In this document: piece after piece, positions 1-8,300 of the stretch
How the letters are laid out: each line of letters begins with the position of its first letter
How positions within the stretch are numbered: the stretch's first letter is position 1
Position numbers and translations under genes: made by a program
IMG/VR virus record: IMGVR_UViG_3300003890_000025
Location: 1-64,000 of that record
Origin: a virus
Direction: 5' to 3' (one strand)
Length of the DNA stretch: 64,000 bases
The notes under the pieces: generated by a model
Seen by the model: only the letters and a program-made list of their open reading frames with translations
What the model was told of the DNA's origin: nothing
Databases searched by the model: none

Positions 1-624
1 TTAGATCCAGAAGCACTTATATTAAGAAAAGACTCCATATCTCGTAGAGAACGAGAGGTATTAAACTTTATACAAATTAAGAAAATTACTAAAGGAGAAA
101 CTACCATATCTCAAGACATGGTATATGACCTTTATTGTCAATGGACTAGTAAACCATTGACTTTACGTAAATTTACAACAGAGTTTAAAAAGTATTTTAA
201 GGCGAGACGTAGAAGTGGTTTTTTATTCTACAGATTAGAGCCCTGGCCATTTGGAGTAGATCAATCATTTTCTATATTTACTGATCCTTGGGCAGATAGA
301 AGAAGGACTATAAAACAAAGAGATAATCAATATATAGGAGTTTATTTTAGATCTGATAATAAAATAGTAGCTAGAATAAAAACTAAGTACGGGTATAAAA
401 TGTTAGGAGTATACCCTACTCTTAGATCAGCAGCACTAGCATACGATAACGCAGCAATACAAGAGTATGGCAGAGAGGCTATACTTAATTTTCCGAAGAG
501 ATTCGGATTGGAGAATTATTATGACAAGGAAGAAGATCAAGAATCCCAAACTACCATATCAAAAGGAGAAATATCCGGCTCTGAACTTCAAAAGACAGGT
601 AAAGAATCGACAGGAGTATCTTGA
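1..624 (+). CDS. C-terminal part of a phage protein fused to an AP2 DNA-binding domain (5' truncated)
   Basis: The frame is open from the first base, so the N-terminus lies outside the window. The first 85 residues visible, with a basic patch KYFKARRR, resemble the C-terminal tail of D5-like phage primase/helicases; this is only a resemblance. Residues about 110-165 form an AP2/ERF-type fold: YIGVYF, VARI, LGVYPT, AALAYDNAA and AILNFP match the family in order. AP2 domains bind DNA and in phages often accompany homing endonucleases. The last third overlaps the next gene out of frame by about 100 bases, so the true C-terminal tail after LNFP is of doubtful function. Confidence 0.7.
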   Translation, partial: LDPEALILRKDSISRREREVLNFIQIKKITKGETTISQDMVYDLYCQWTSKPLTLRKFTTEFKKYFKARRRSGFLFYRLEPWPFGVDQSFSIFTDPWADRRRTIKQRDNQYIGVYFRSDNKIVARIKTKYGYKMLGVYPTLRSAALAYDNAAIQEYGREAILNFPKRFGLENYYDKEEDQESQTTISKGEISGSELQKTGKESTGVS

Positions 625-952
625 TATAGACTATTTGGATAAGTTAGGTCCTAAAGAAAAAGAGTTCTTAAATAGTTTTTTATCAGAAACTGTTATAACT
701 AACTTTGAGCATAAAGGTAAGAAGCTTTATAAATCCAAGAAAAAGAAGAGAGAAATGTACTCAGAAAATAATGCTAGAAATAGGTGTATGCTGTCTAAGG
801 CTAAAGCTACTGGACTATTATTAAAAACTACGGACGCTTCTGCTTTAGCCGCAGCTATAGATGAACAGGTAAATACCTCTATTAACCATACAGAAGAAGC
901 TATGATTGATATCCTAGATTACGTTCGTAATAACGATGATTTAGAGGATTAG
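521..952 (+). CDS. Conserved phage protein of unknown function
   Basis: 143 residues, very basic at the N-terminus (MTRKKIKNPKLPYQKEKY) and acidic at the C-terminus. The ATG at 521 is preferred because GGAGA lies 7-9 bases upstream; an upstream in-frame ATG at 467 has no ribosome site and lies deeper inside the preceding gene. The DYLDKLGPKEKEFLN segment is a pattern I associate with small conserved phage proteins encoded near structural genes, but I cannot assign a function. Its stop codon overlaps the stop of the converging leftward gene by four bases, so the two operons meet with no spacer and no hairpin terminator. Confidence 0.7.
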   Translation: MTRKKIKNPKLPYQKEKYPALNFKRQVKNRQEYLDIDYLDKLGPKEKEFLNSFLSETVITNFEHKGKKLYKSKKKKREMYSENNARNRCMLSKAKATGLLLKTTDASALAAAIDEQVNTSINHTEEAMIDILDYVRNNDDLED

Positions 953-1260
953 TTCAAAGCTTGTATTATCTTTATAGCCGTTAGTACAAAAGCAGCTATG
1001 CCACCTAAACTTATAGCTATTTTTAATATAATATTAACGAATAATACATGTCTTTCTAAAGGAGTAATTCTTTCTAAAATAGATAGTGTTATTTTTTCTA
1101 ATTCTAATCTAAAGTATTCCTGTCTTTTTTCTAATAATATACTACGTTTGTGATGAAGGTCTAATATCAGATTATTCTTTTCCATATTCTTGTCTAAGGA
1201 ATGAATAGCCGTTACTAGCTCATCTATTTTTTTAGATAATTCTATATAATCTTCTGACAT
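949..1260 (-). CDS. Small C-terminally anchored membrane protein, last gene of the late block
   Basis: 103 residues. The first 70 are charged and helical (coiled-coil-like, many E/K/L heptads); residues about 72-100 form one hydrophobic segment, so it is a tail-anchored membrane protein. It is the last gene of the leftward structural block and converges with the rightward gene ending at 952. Size and topology would fit a lysis accessory or an ejection-associated membrane protein, but nothing in the sequence decides between these. Confidence 0.6.
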   Translation of the reverse strand: MSEDYIELSKKIDELVTAIHSLDKNMEKNNLILDLHHKRSILLEKRQEYFRLELEKITLSILERITPLERHVLFVNIILKIAISLGGIAAFVLTAIKIIQALN

Positions 1261-1263
1261 GTA

Positions 1264-3681
1264 TTATTCCTCAGACACTTCATTCCCCAAATCTCCAGAT
1301 AACTCATCAATAGTATCTTGTGCTTGTTTACGTAAAATTGGGTCTTGAGTTATTAGGAATAAGGCAGCGTTTCGTCCTATTCTGTCTTTACCTAAAGATT
1401 GCGTTAATAAATTACTTAGACCCTTTCTACCTTTAGCCAGAGCAAAATTAGCCATATCTTCAATTACTACTGGGTCAGCTACGCCTATTTTTCCTATTAC
1501 TTGAGCCGTATTCTTAACTACGTCTTTTGATTGCTCTGCTAAAGACTTAACAAACTTACCTGCTAATCCACCTGACTGAATAGCTGCTCTTTTAATGAGA
1601 GAAGGAGTTACACCGTACCTAGATAGAGCCACATCTTCAGTAGCTTGTCCTGTTAGTTCTGCGGCCTCAGCCGCCTCTCTAATTTTTGGTAAAAGTTTTC
1701 TAGTTTTTTCTGGACTAGCCCTAGACATTGCTCCTAATAATTCCGGAAATTTTCTACGAGTAGGGTCAACAATTCTAGCCTCAGCTGATATTATTCCTTC
1801 TTCTATTTCAGGAAATCTCCTAGCTCCCATTCCTGGTCCTGGAGCTGGAGTAGCACTTTCTAAATATTTACTAATTAACTTTTTAGTTTCTGCTAAATCC
1901 TTAGACCCAGATATTACTTCTTCTTGTAAGGACTTGGCAGCCGTCGGGTCTATATCAGATAATGTTTTAAATAAGCTATCTAGCTCAGCTTTTTCAGCTA
2001 CAGACAATTGACCAGACGATTTTTCTAGCTGTCTTAATAGTTTAGAAGTAGGCTCTAATCCTCTTCTACCTTCTTCCAAAGCCAATCCCTCTGCTTCTAT
2101 AGCCTTAGAATACTTATCCTTAGCCTGTTTAAATAATTTAAGCTCTTCACTACCTTCTGGTAATTGTTCTTCTATTCTATCTACTATTTGCCTATAGGCT
2201 TTTCTAGTTATACCAGTTAGTTCTTTTTCTGGTTGTGTTCTACCGTATGCCTCTCTAGCTAGGTACCTTTTTGCTTCTATGGCCTCTTCTGGAGATATAG
2301 CCTCCTTAATAGTAGGAGTAAATTTTATTTGTCCTTTTTCTGTAATCTCTCTACCTAACTCTAATCCTTCGTCAGAGTATTTACGAACTATATCAACTCC
2401 TGCTGGCTTTTTTTCTCCTACACGTAATAATCGTTCTAGCTCTTCTTTAGTACCCTCTTTTCTACCTATTTTTACTTTAAATCCAGCTGGTAGTAATTCT
2501 GTAGCTTCTTCCCCAGAGTCTGCTAATCTTTTAAGTTTTTCAGTAGTAGCTATGTTAATAGGCTTTTGTGCTGGAATTTCTTTAAGTTTTGTTAGTTCCT
2601 CTATAATATCCTCAGCCTTACGCTTAGCGTCACCGCCAAACCTAGCTTTTTTAATTTGATCTATTGTATCATCTATAATATCTTTAACTACTATAGGATT
2701 ACCTTCATTAACTAGTTTTTCTACAGTAGACCCTATCTGCTGCCCGTACTTACTTTTAGTAGATTTAATAAGATCTGTTATATCTTCTCCTACCTTTAGG
2801 ACTCTCTCTTGTTGCTGAGGTAGTAGTTTTTTAGATAAACCTTCTTCTAATAAGTCAGCTATTTCCTTTTCTGTTGATTTAATTTGAGATAAAGTTTCTG
2901 TTAAGTCTTCTACTCCAGGTATTAATCCAGTTTTACGTGCTCTTTTAAAAGCTTTAGTAGGTAGTTCTCCGATTACTGGTATTTTAGTTGCTAATGGTAA
3001 AGCATGGGCTAAGGTAGTTAGACCACCTCCAACTAAAGCACCCATTTCGGCTCCACTCTCTGCACCCTCTAACTTATCTCCTTCAGCCATACCAGCCCCA
3101 GCTACTCCTCCTATTAAGGCTGATTCAGACGTAGCAGCGCCTATTCTAGCTAATTTACCAGCGCCAGGGGCTACTCTAGATAATATAGAAGTAATAGGAG
3201 ATACAGCTACTCTACCAGGACCTGTTAATAATGGCGCAACAGTACCTATTCCAGTTCCTACTCCGTATGCAAGAGGGTGTTCTTCTTGTGCTCTGGCATA
3301 CGCCTCACGGACTTCTTGTAGTGCCTGTTCATAGGGAACTCCACCCTCAACTAAAGCCGCTATTTCATCAGCAAATCCTAAAGTAGAAGCCTGTAGGGCT
3401 CCTCTACTTACAGCCTCTAATGATCCAGAAATTTGTTTTGACATCTCTTTCCCTGGGTCAAATGTCGGTCGAAGATCTAATTCTATATCTCTTTTGATTG
3501 GTACAGTTCCAACTCCTTGTACCTCTATTGGTTCAGAGGGTAGTTCGGTTAAATTCTCTGGTACAAATTCAAGATCAGAATCTGCTTCTACTTTAGAAGG
3601 TAATTGGCCGCCTTCTATACTTAGATCTCCTTTTATAGGAGTAAAGCCTAGATCTTCTATTTGATTATCTAGTTTTGACAT
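1264..3681 (-). CDS. Large internal virion (DNA ejection) protein
   Basis: 805 residues, rich in A, E, K and L. Residues about 90-150 contain the run SRGALQASTLGFADEI followed by EQALQEVREAYARAQEEHP and AYGVGTGIGT, a signature common to internal virion or ejection proteins of podoviruses. Residues 150-230 are glycine/alanine-rich and weakly hydrophobic, as in membrane-penetrating ejection proteins; the remainder is long alpha-helix. It ends the run of four large helical virion proteins behind the nozzle gene, the usual place for proteins injected with the genome. No lysozyme or protease motif is visible. Exact role (cap, channel or inner core) is inferred only. Confidence 0.65.
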   Translation of the reverse strand: MSKLDNQIEDLGFTPIKGDLSIEGGQLPSKVEADSDLEFVPENLTELPSEPIEVQGVGTVPIKRDIELDLRPTFDPGKEMSKQISGSLEAVSRGALQASTLGFADEIAALVEGGVPYEQALQEVREAYARAQEEHPLAYGVGTGIGTVAPLLTGPGRVAVSPITSILSRVAPGAGKLARIGAATSESALIGGVAGAGMAEGDKLEGAESGAEMGALVGGGLTTLAHALPLATKIPVIGELPTKAFKRARKTGLIPGVEDLTETLSQIKSTEKEIADLLEEGLSKKLLPQQQERVLKVGEDITDLIKSTKSKYGQQIGSTVEKLVNEGNPIVVKDIIDDTIDQIKKARFGGDAKRKAEDIIEELTKLKEIPAQKPINIATTEKLKRLADSGEEATELLPAGFKVKIGRKEGTKEELERLLRVGEKKPAGVDIVRKYSDEGLELGREITEKGQIKFTPTIKEAISPEEAIEAKRYLAREAYGRTQPEKELTGITRKAYRQIVDRIEEQLPEGSEELKLFKQAKDKYSKAIEAEGLALEEGRRGLEPTSKLLRQLEKSSGQLSVAEKAELDSLFKTLSDIDPTAAKSLQEEVISGSKDLAETKKLISKYLESATPAPGPGMGARRFPEIEEGIISAEARIVDPTRRKFPELLGAMSRASPEKTRKLLPKIREAAEAAELTGQATEDVALSRYGVTPSLIKRAAIQSGGLAGKFVKSLAEQSKDVVKNTAQVIGKIGVADPVVIEDMANFALAKGRKGLSNLLTQSLGKDRIGRNAALFLITQDPILRKQAQDTIDELSGDLGNEVSEE

Positions 3682-3682
3682 A

Positions 3683-5215
3683 TTATCTTACTAATTTATA
3701 TCCTTTTTCTAAAGCTTTTTCCAAATTGGCTTTAGGTATAGTGCCTCTTACTCCATCCTTCTCAACTAATACTCTATCTTCTTTAGCTAAAGTAGACGCT
3801 GTTTTATCTTTTATTTTATTACTAGTAGGTAATACTTTACCTAAAATAAATTGTTTAATAGCTGTTTCATTAGCTTGTGGTAGTTTTTGTCTTAGTGGTG
3901 CATAATACCTTTCTTCTATAGTCCTACGCTTATCTGCTATATTCTTATTAGCTACTTTAATAATTTTTGAGAAATTATCTCGTATGGTATCTGTCATACC
4001 GCCTTTAACTTTTGCGTGGGCATACTGAGCAATAGCAGATACAATCTTATCTGTACCACCGAACGCAGCTACGTCTTTATCAGTCATAACACCTTTTTCT
4101 TGACCTACGGTTCTAGCTAATTGTCTCTTAATAGACCCGACTGTACCGTCTATGTTTTCCTTTACAAACCTATCTAATCCCTTAATAGTCGATTCAAAAT
4201 CAATTATATCTTGAGATTCTTTTCTATATTCCTTACTAAGCTCATCTACAGACTTTCTTTGTTCTTTATTAAGATTTTCCCAAGTCATATTAGGTTGTTC
4301 TGGTTCTACTGGTTTATCAGTCATCTTCTTAGGAGACCCTACTGTTTCTGTAGTATCTCCTGTTCTCCTATTCTTTAAGTAAGTCTCTCCAGTTAAAGGG
4401 TCTCTAACTTGGAATAAATCTTTAGCGGCTTTAATTCCAGTGTCTATATATCTTCCCTTAGAAGGATCAAATACTGATAAATTACCATTCTCTAAAATCT
4501 TTCCTTGTTGGAACTTTTGAAGCGTCATTGCCACTATTGACTTAAGCATAGGTAGAACTTTTTCTAAGGACTTAGCTGTAGCTGTTTTTGGTATATCTAA
4601 ACCTAATTTAGAAGCAGTGTCTCTATATACTTGAGATACTACAGAGTCTTTATCCATCATGGCAGACTCGTCTTCTAATAGACCAGTTAAACCTATTTGT
4701 TCTTTAGTAGTATGTATCTCTGCTTCTTTAGCCTTACGTACTTTCTCAATATCTTCTACAGGAGCCATTGCCCTTTTTCGTAATTTATCGAAAACTCCTG
4801 AGCTAGATTTTGGTATAACCGTATCTCCAGCCATCCCTGCTATGCCAGATCCAACGTTTATCAATCCTTCCATCATATTATAACGATCTTCTTTTTCTCT
4901 AGCTTCTTTTAAGGCTTGTAGCATGTCTTCACTAGACAATCCTTTACCGTAGGCCTCAGAAAAATCTCTTAGTATTGGTATTCTACTAGGTTCTGAGGAT
5001 ATTACTGGAATTTTTTGTTCTAATGAATCTGATATTATTTCTTTTTCTTTAATCTTATCTAAATCGCTTTCAACTTTATTTTTTATATTATTAGGATCAT
5101 CTAAAGTCATTTCTTTTGGGGTAGGACTAGAAATAGTAGGGTTAGTATTAGCTGCTATAAATCGTGATAATGCATCAACTAACTCTTTATCTTTATTTTT
5201 ACTTATATTCGACAT
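3683..5215 (-). CDS. Internal virion protein candidate
   Basis: 510 residues, charged, with a predicted coiled-coil middle (EQRKSVDELSKEYRKESQD) and a compact C-terminus DGVRGTIPKANLEKALEKGY, a motif seen at the ends of several podovirus virion proteins. A short Gly/Met patch around residues 115-135 is the only hydrophobic part. It lies two bases from the next ejection-protein gene and eleven from the previous one, so these genes are surely co-transcribed. Assignment rests on position and composition; no catalytic motif is seen. Confidence 0.55.
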   Translation of the reverse strand: MSNISKNKDKELVDALSRFIAANTNPTISSPTPKEMTLDDPNNIKNKVESDLDKIKEKEIISDSLEQKIPVISSEPSRIPILRDFSEAYGKGLSSEDMLQALKEAREKEDRYNMMEGLINVGSGIAGMAGDTVIPKSSSGVFDKLRKRAMAPVEDIEKVRKAKEAEIHTTKEQIGLTGLLEDESAMMDKDSVVSQVYRDTASKLGLDIPKTATAKSLEKVLPMLKSIVAMTLQKFQQGKILENGNLSVFDPSKGRYIDTGIKAAKDLFQVRDPLTGETYLKNRRTGDTTETVGSPKKMTDKPVEPEQPNMTWENLNKEQRKSVDELSKEYRKESQDIIDFESTIKGLDRFVKENIDGTVGSIKRQLARTVGQEKGVMTDKDVAAFGGTDKIVSAIAQYAHAKVKGGMTDTIRDNFSKIIKVANKNIADKRRTIEERYYAPLRQKLPQANETAIKQFILGKVLPTSNKIKDKTASTLAKEDRVLVEKDGVRGTIPKANLEKALEKGYKLVR

Positions 5216-5225
5216 CTTAGTCCTC

Positions 5226-6293
5226 TTAAACTATATACTTTATGCCTTTTATTTCTGGTATAGCTCCTTCGACACCTTGATCCTTTTTAAATAGTTTCTT
5301 TATACCTTCTATTGCTGGTATAGCTCCTTCGGCTATAGTACGTATATTCTCTCCATATCGGCGTTGAGCAGCACTAGCAGCGTCAGCCCTACCTAATTTA
5401 GCACCTGGTATAGCCTCTCTTTTCATATTAGTTTCCGTAGTATAATCTATTAAGTCCTGTCTGTCTAACATCTTTTGTAAGTTTCTAGCTTCTGCTTGCT
5501 TCTCAGCTAAATCTCTTTTATACTGTAGATTTTTTAACTGGGCTAGGTTCTTAGAAAATATATTTCTTTGTTGTACACCTTGTTGAGATTCTATATTAAA
5601 TCTCCTTATAGCATCTAAGGCTCTTGCAGCTTCGGCCTTGCGTCCATGTTCTTTTTCCTCCATACCACCAGCTAACTGACCTGACGATAAAGCAGCATCT
5701 AAAGCTCTTCTATGTATTTGAGCAGCTAAGTTAGAACCTTCAGCAGCAGCTTGTTCTGCAGCAGCTTGTTCAGCTTGTAATTCTGCTGATAACTGAGCCC
5801 CAGAACCTAACATACCACGCTCTGCTGCTCTTGACAATACAGCCTCCCTACGTCCCTTAGCCTCAGTAGCAGCTCTGCGTTGTATTTCCCTTTGTACAGC
5901 TAAATCCTCTGGGGTAAGACCTTCTATTGAGGCTCTTTCTAATCTAGACAAAGCCTCTAATTGAGCTTGTCTTAATCTAGGATCAGTTGATATTTTAGCT
6001 AGCTCTGTCTGCTCTTGTAGCTCTAAAGCTTGTTCCAGTTCTGGAGTATACGCACCTATTTCTTTAATTATTTCTAATTGTATACGTCTTTCTTCTGGAG
6101 TTAAAACTTTTCTTTGTTCTATAGCCTGGACTAGTTCTTCCATGGCCTTTTCTTGACCAGACTTTCTACGAAATCCAAACAACGCTCCAAGGCCAGCACC
6201 TATAGCAGTCCCTAGTCCTGGAAGTATAGCTGAGCCTATAGCGGCCCCGCTAGATGCTCCACTTAAGCCTGAACCCCATTCATATTTTGCCAT
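5226..6293 (-). CDS. Glycine-zipper internal virion protein
   Basis: 355 residues. Residues 8-42 are a glycine-zipper segment (SGASSGAAIGSAILPGLGTA and GLGALFG) that could insert into membrane; the rest is alanine- and glutamine-rich helix with long coiled-coil potential. This architecture matches small ejection proteins such as the gp14 class in podoviruses, by analogy. The start has GGAG seven to eleven bases upstream. The C-terminus contains an internal duplication, EGAIPAIEGIKK and EGAIPEIKGIKY, separated by about ten residues and also visible at DNA level. Confidence 0.6.
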   Translation of the reverse strand: MAKYEWGSGLSGASSGAAIGSAILPGLGTAIGAGLGALFGFRRKSGQEKAMEELVQAIEQRKVLTPEERRIQLEIIKEIGAYTPELEQALELQEQTELAKISTDPRLRQAQLEALSRLERASIEGLTPEDLAVQREIQRRAATEAKGRREAVLSRAAERGMLGSGAQLSAELQAEQAAAEQAAAEGSNLAAQIHRRALDAALSSGQLAGGMEEKEHGRKAEAARALDAIRRFNIESQQGVQQRNIFSKNLAQLKNLQYKRDLAEKQAEARNLQKMLDRQDLIDYTTETNMKREAIPGAKLGRADAASAAQRRYGENIRTIAEGAIPAIEGIKKLFKKDQGVEGAIPEIKGIKYIV

Positions 6294-6295
6294 TT

Positions 6296-7867
6296 TTATT
6301 TTGCTCCATACCTAGCTCTAACTTGAGATAGAGCTGTCTTTTTACGATCCGAGAATTCCTTAAATCCTTTTTCCATATCTGCTATTTTTTGATTAAGATG
6401 CTCAAGTTGTCCTACTCGCATATGGTCTTTCATTGAGCCATCAACTTTGCTATATTCTCTAGTAATTAAATCTCTTAAACGACCTCGTTCCCTTTCATCT
6501 TTAGTTTTTACTAATTTATCTCTATATTCCTTAATTTTATCATAATCTGGCATTTGTTCTTTAAGTATCTTAGCTTGTTTTCTGTATTTCTCTAATTCAG
6601 CCGATCGTGCCTGTTCCTCTGGACTATATTCTTCTACCACTCTCCTCATGTCTGATTCATATCGACCTCTATAGTCCTTCAATGCAGCAGTTGCTCCTTC
6701 GTCGAATCCACCACCCTTAACTCCTCCTTCAATAGGCTGAATTGTATCAGCTTTACCTAGTAATTTATTTAATTGATTAAATAAAGCAGCTTTTTTAGGA
6801 TCAAAAGCACCTAGTTCAGCTGTACCCGTTTTAAAACCCAATCCTAATCTATCTAATTCTTGCAGCGCTTTGCTAAAATCAAGTGTCCTAGGATCTCTGA
6901 AAGCTAAATTCTTATTGTCATCTAAAGCAATCATTCTAGGAGCAGCCATACCTCCAACAGGAGTTAATCCTAATGCTTGTAATGCTTCATTACTCAATAA
7001 TCCTCTTATTGTATCTATATCTTCAGAAGAACCTGTTCCACTTAAGACTCTTTTATATGCCTCTTCTTTAGCTTTTTCTTTATCTAAGAAGTCTTTTTGA
7101 GCCTTCTCTAATGTACTCTTAGCAATACCTACTTGTTCTTCGCCGGTCTTAAAAGCTTGTTCTCTGATACCCTTAGCCACGTCTGACTGTATTTGAGCTT
7201 CTATAGCAGCTCCCAAGCCTGCTTCCTGAGCCTCTCTTCCTACAGCCCTAGCCCTAGCTCTAACGTCGGCTAATTGCTTACCTCCAGTACCTAATAATAA
7301 TGAGTCCAAAGCAGCTTGTCCTGCGGTATAAGTAGGCCTACCGAATAGCTGCCTTAATAATTGTTCTCTACCTCCAGCAGTTTGACTCATGCCAGCTAAT
7401 CCACTTACTGCTTGAGATTGAGCTGCTAATTCTTGCTCTCCAGCTAACTGGCTAGGACCTCTATATTCAGTTTCTAGTCCACTTCTAACACTACTAATTA
7501 TATCCTCATCAGCCTTATCTGCTAAGTTTTGTAGAGCTTGTCTATTGGCTTCCATAGCTTGAGTAGCTGCTCCTACTTGTTGTCTAAAACCTGCTTTAGC
7601 TCCTTCTAATTTCTGTTGAGTTTCCTCTACTTGTGATCCTACTTGACCTGCTACTTTACCAGCTACGTTCTGTGCTCTATTAGCAGCCATATATTGTTGT
7701 ATATTAGTAAATCTACCAGATCTGGACTGAGTTCTTTGTGACGGACTAACTCCGCCTCCAATTAAACCAGGAGAAGGAGCAGAAGCTGGAATAGGTTGTT
7801 GTTGTCCAACTGCTTGATTTTTATTAGCTTCTCCCTCATCTTTATCGCGGTTTAAAAAAATTGACAT
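6296..7867 (-). CDS. Alanine/glutamine-rich internal virion protein
   Basis: 523 residues with a disordered, proline- and glutamine-rich N-terminus (about 1-55) followed by extended amphipathic helices to residue 300, then a mixed region and a basic helical C-terminus (REYSKVDG... RARYGAK). No transmembrane segment or enzyme motif is visible. It is the first of the four consecutive large helical proteins transcribed after the nozzle and a small tail protein, a syntenic position typical of podovirus inner-core or ejection proteins. Function is inferred from place and composition only. Confidence 0.55.
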   Translation of the reverse strand: MSIFLNRDKDEGEANKNQAVGQQQPIPASAPSPGLIGGGVSPSQRTQSRSGRFTNIQQYMAANRAQNVAGKVAGQVGSQVEETQQKLEGAKAGFRQQVGAATQAMEANRQALQNLADKADEDIISSVRSGLETEYRGPSQLAGEQELAAQSQAVSGLAGMSQTAGGREQLLRQLFGRPTYTAGQAALDSLLLGTGGKQLADVRARARAVGREAQEAGLGAAIEAQIQSDVAKGIREQAFKTGEEQVGIAKSTLEKAQKDFLDKEKAKEEAYKRVLSGTGSSEDIDTIRGLLSNEALQALGLTPVGGMAAPRMIALDDNKNLAFRDPRTLDFSKALQELDRLGLGFKTGTAELGAFDPKKAALFNQLNKLLGKADTIQPIEGGVKGGGFDEGATAALKDYRGRYESDMRRVVEEYSPEEQARSAELEKYRKQAKILKEQMPDYDKIKEYRDKLVKTKDERERGRLRDLITREYSKVDGSMKDHMRVGQLEHLNQKIADMEKGFKEFSDRKKTALSQVRARYGAK

Positions 7868-7898
7868 GTCCTATACACCTCTATATAAAGTTGTTTAT

Positions 7899-8300
7899 CT
7901 AACTAAAGCAATATAAAGTTAATAAATAACGCTTTCCATTAGTTAATCCAGTTATATTGGTTATACGTACTTGTGATCCTGAGTTCTCAAAAGTTAAAAA
8001 AGGAGCACCAGATAAAACAGTATTATCTGTCTGATTATCTACATTTATACATATAATACCCCTACAAGGTCCATTTAATGTACTTTTAAATGATATGGGG
8101 TCAGATACTGTTGGTAATGATGAAACTTCTATAGTAATCTCTTGAGCAGCCATATTATCCCTAATTGTTAGGTTATTAGATAAAGCCAGGCCTACTGACT
8201 CCATAAATTGATTAAGGGGATATAATAACTTATCCATCAACCCTTGATATTCTCTAGGAAAATCTTCCCGTATAATACGTTTTATGGCTGCTATTTTCAT
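7899..8300 (-). CDS. Small tail-associated protein next to the nozzle gene
   Basis: 133 residues. The N-terminal helix IIREDFPREYQGLMDKLLYP and PLNQFMESVGLALSNNLTIRDN are followed by a beta-rich half. This pattern occurs in small podovirus proteins encoded beside the nozzle gene, whose job is not established to my knowledge. Its ATG overlaps the stop of the nozzle gene in a TAATG arrangement, so translation is probably coupled. It may be a tail plug or accessory protein; that is inference. Confidence 0.6.
   Translation of the reverse strand: MKIAAIKRIIREDFPREYQGLMDKLLYPLNQFMESVGLALSNNLTIRDNMAAQEITIEVSSLPTVSDPISFKSTLNGPCRGIICINVDNQTDNTVLSGAPFLTFENSGSQVRITNITGLTNGKRYLLTLYCFS

Noticed and set aside
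1595-2659. Long rightward frames opposite the internal virion protein gene
   Set aside because: Composition is that expected from the complement of the coding strand; the leftward gene has clear family signatures.
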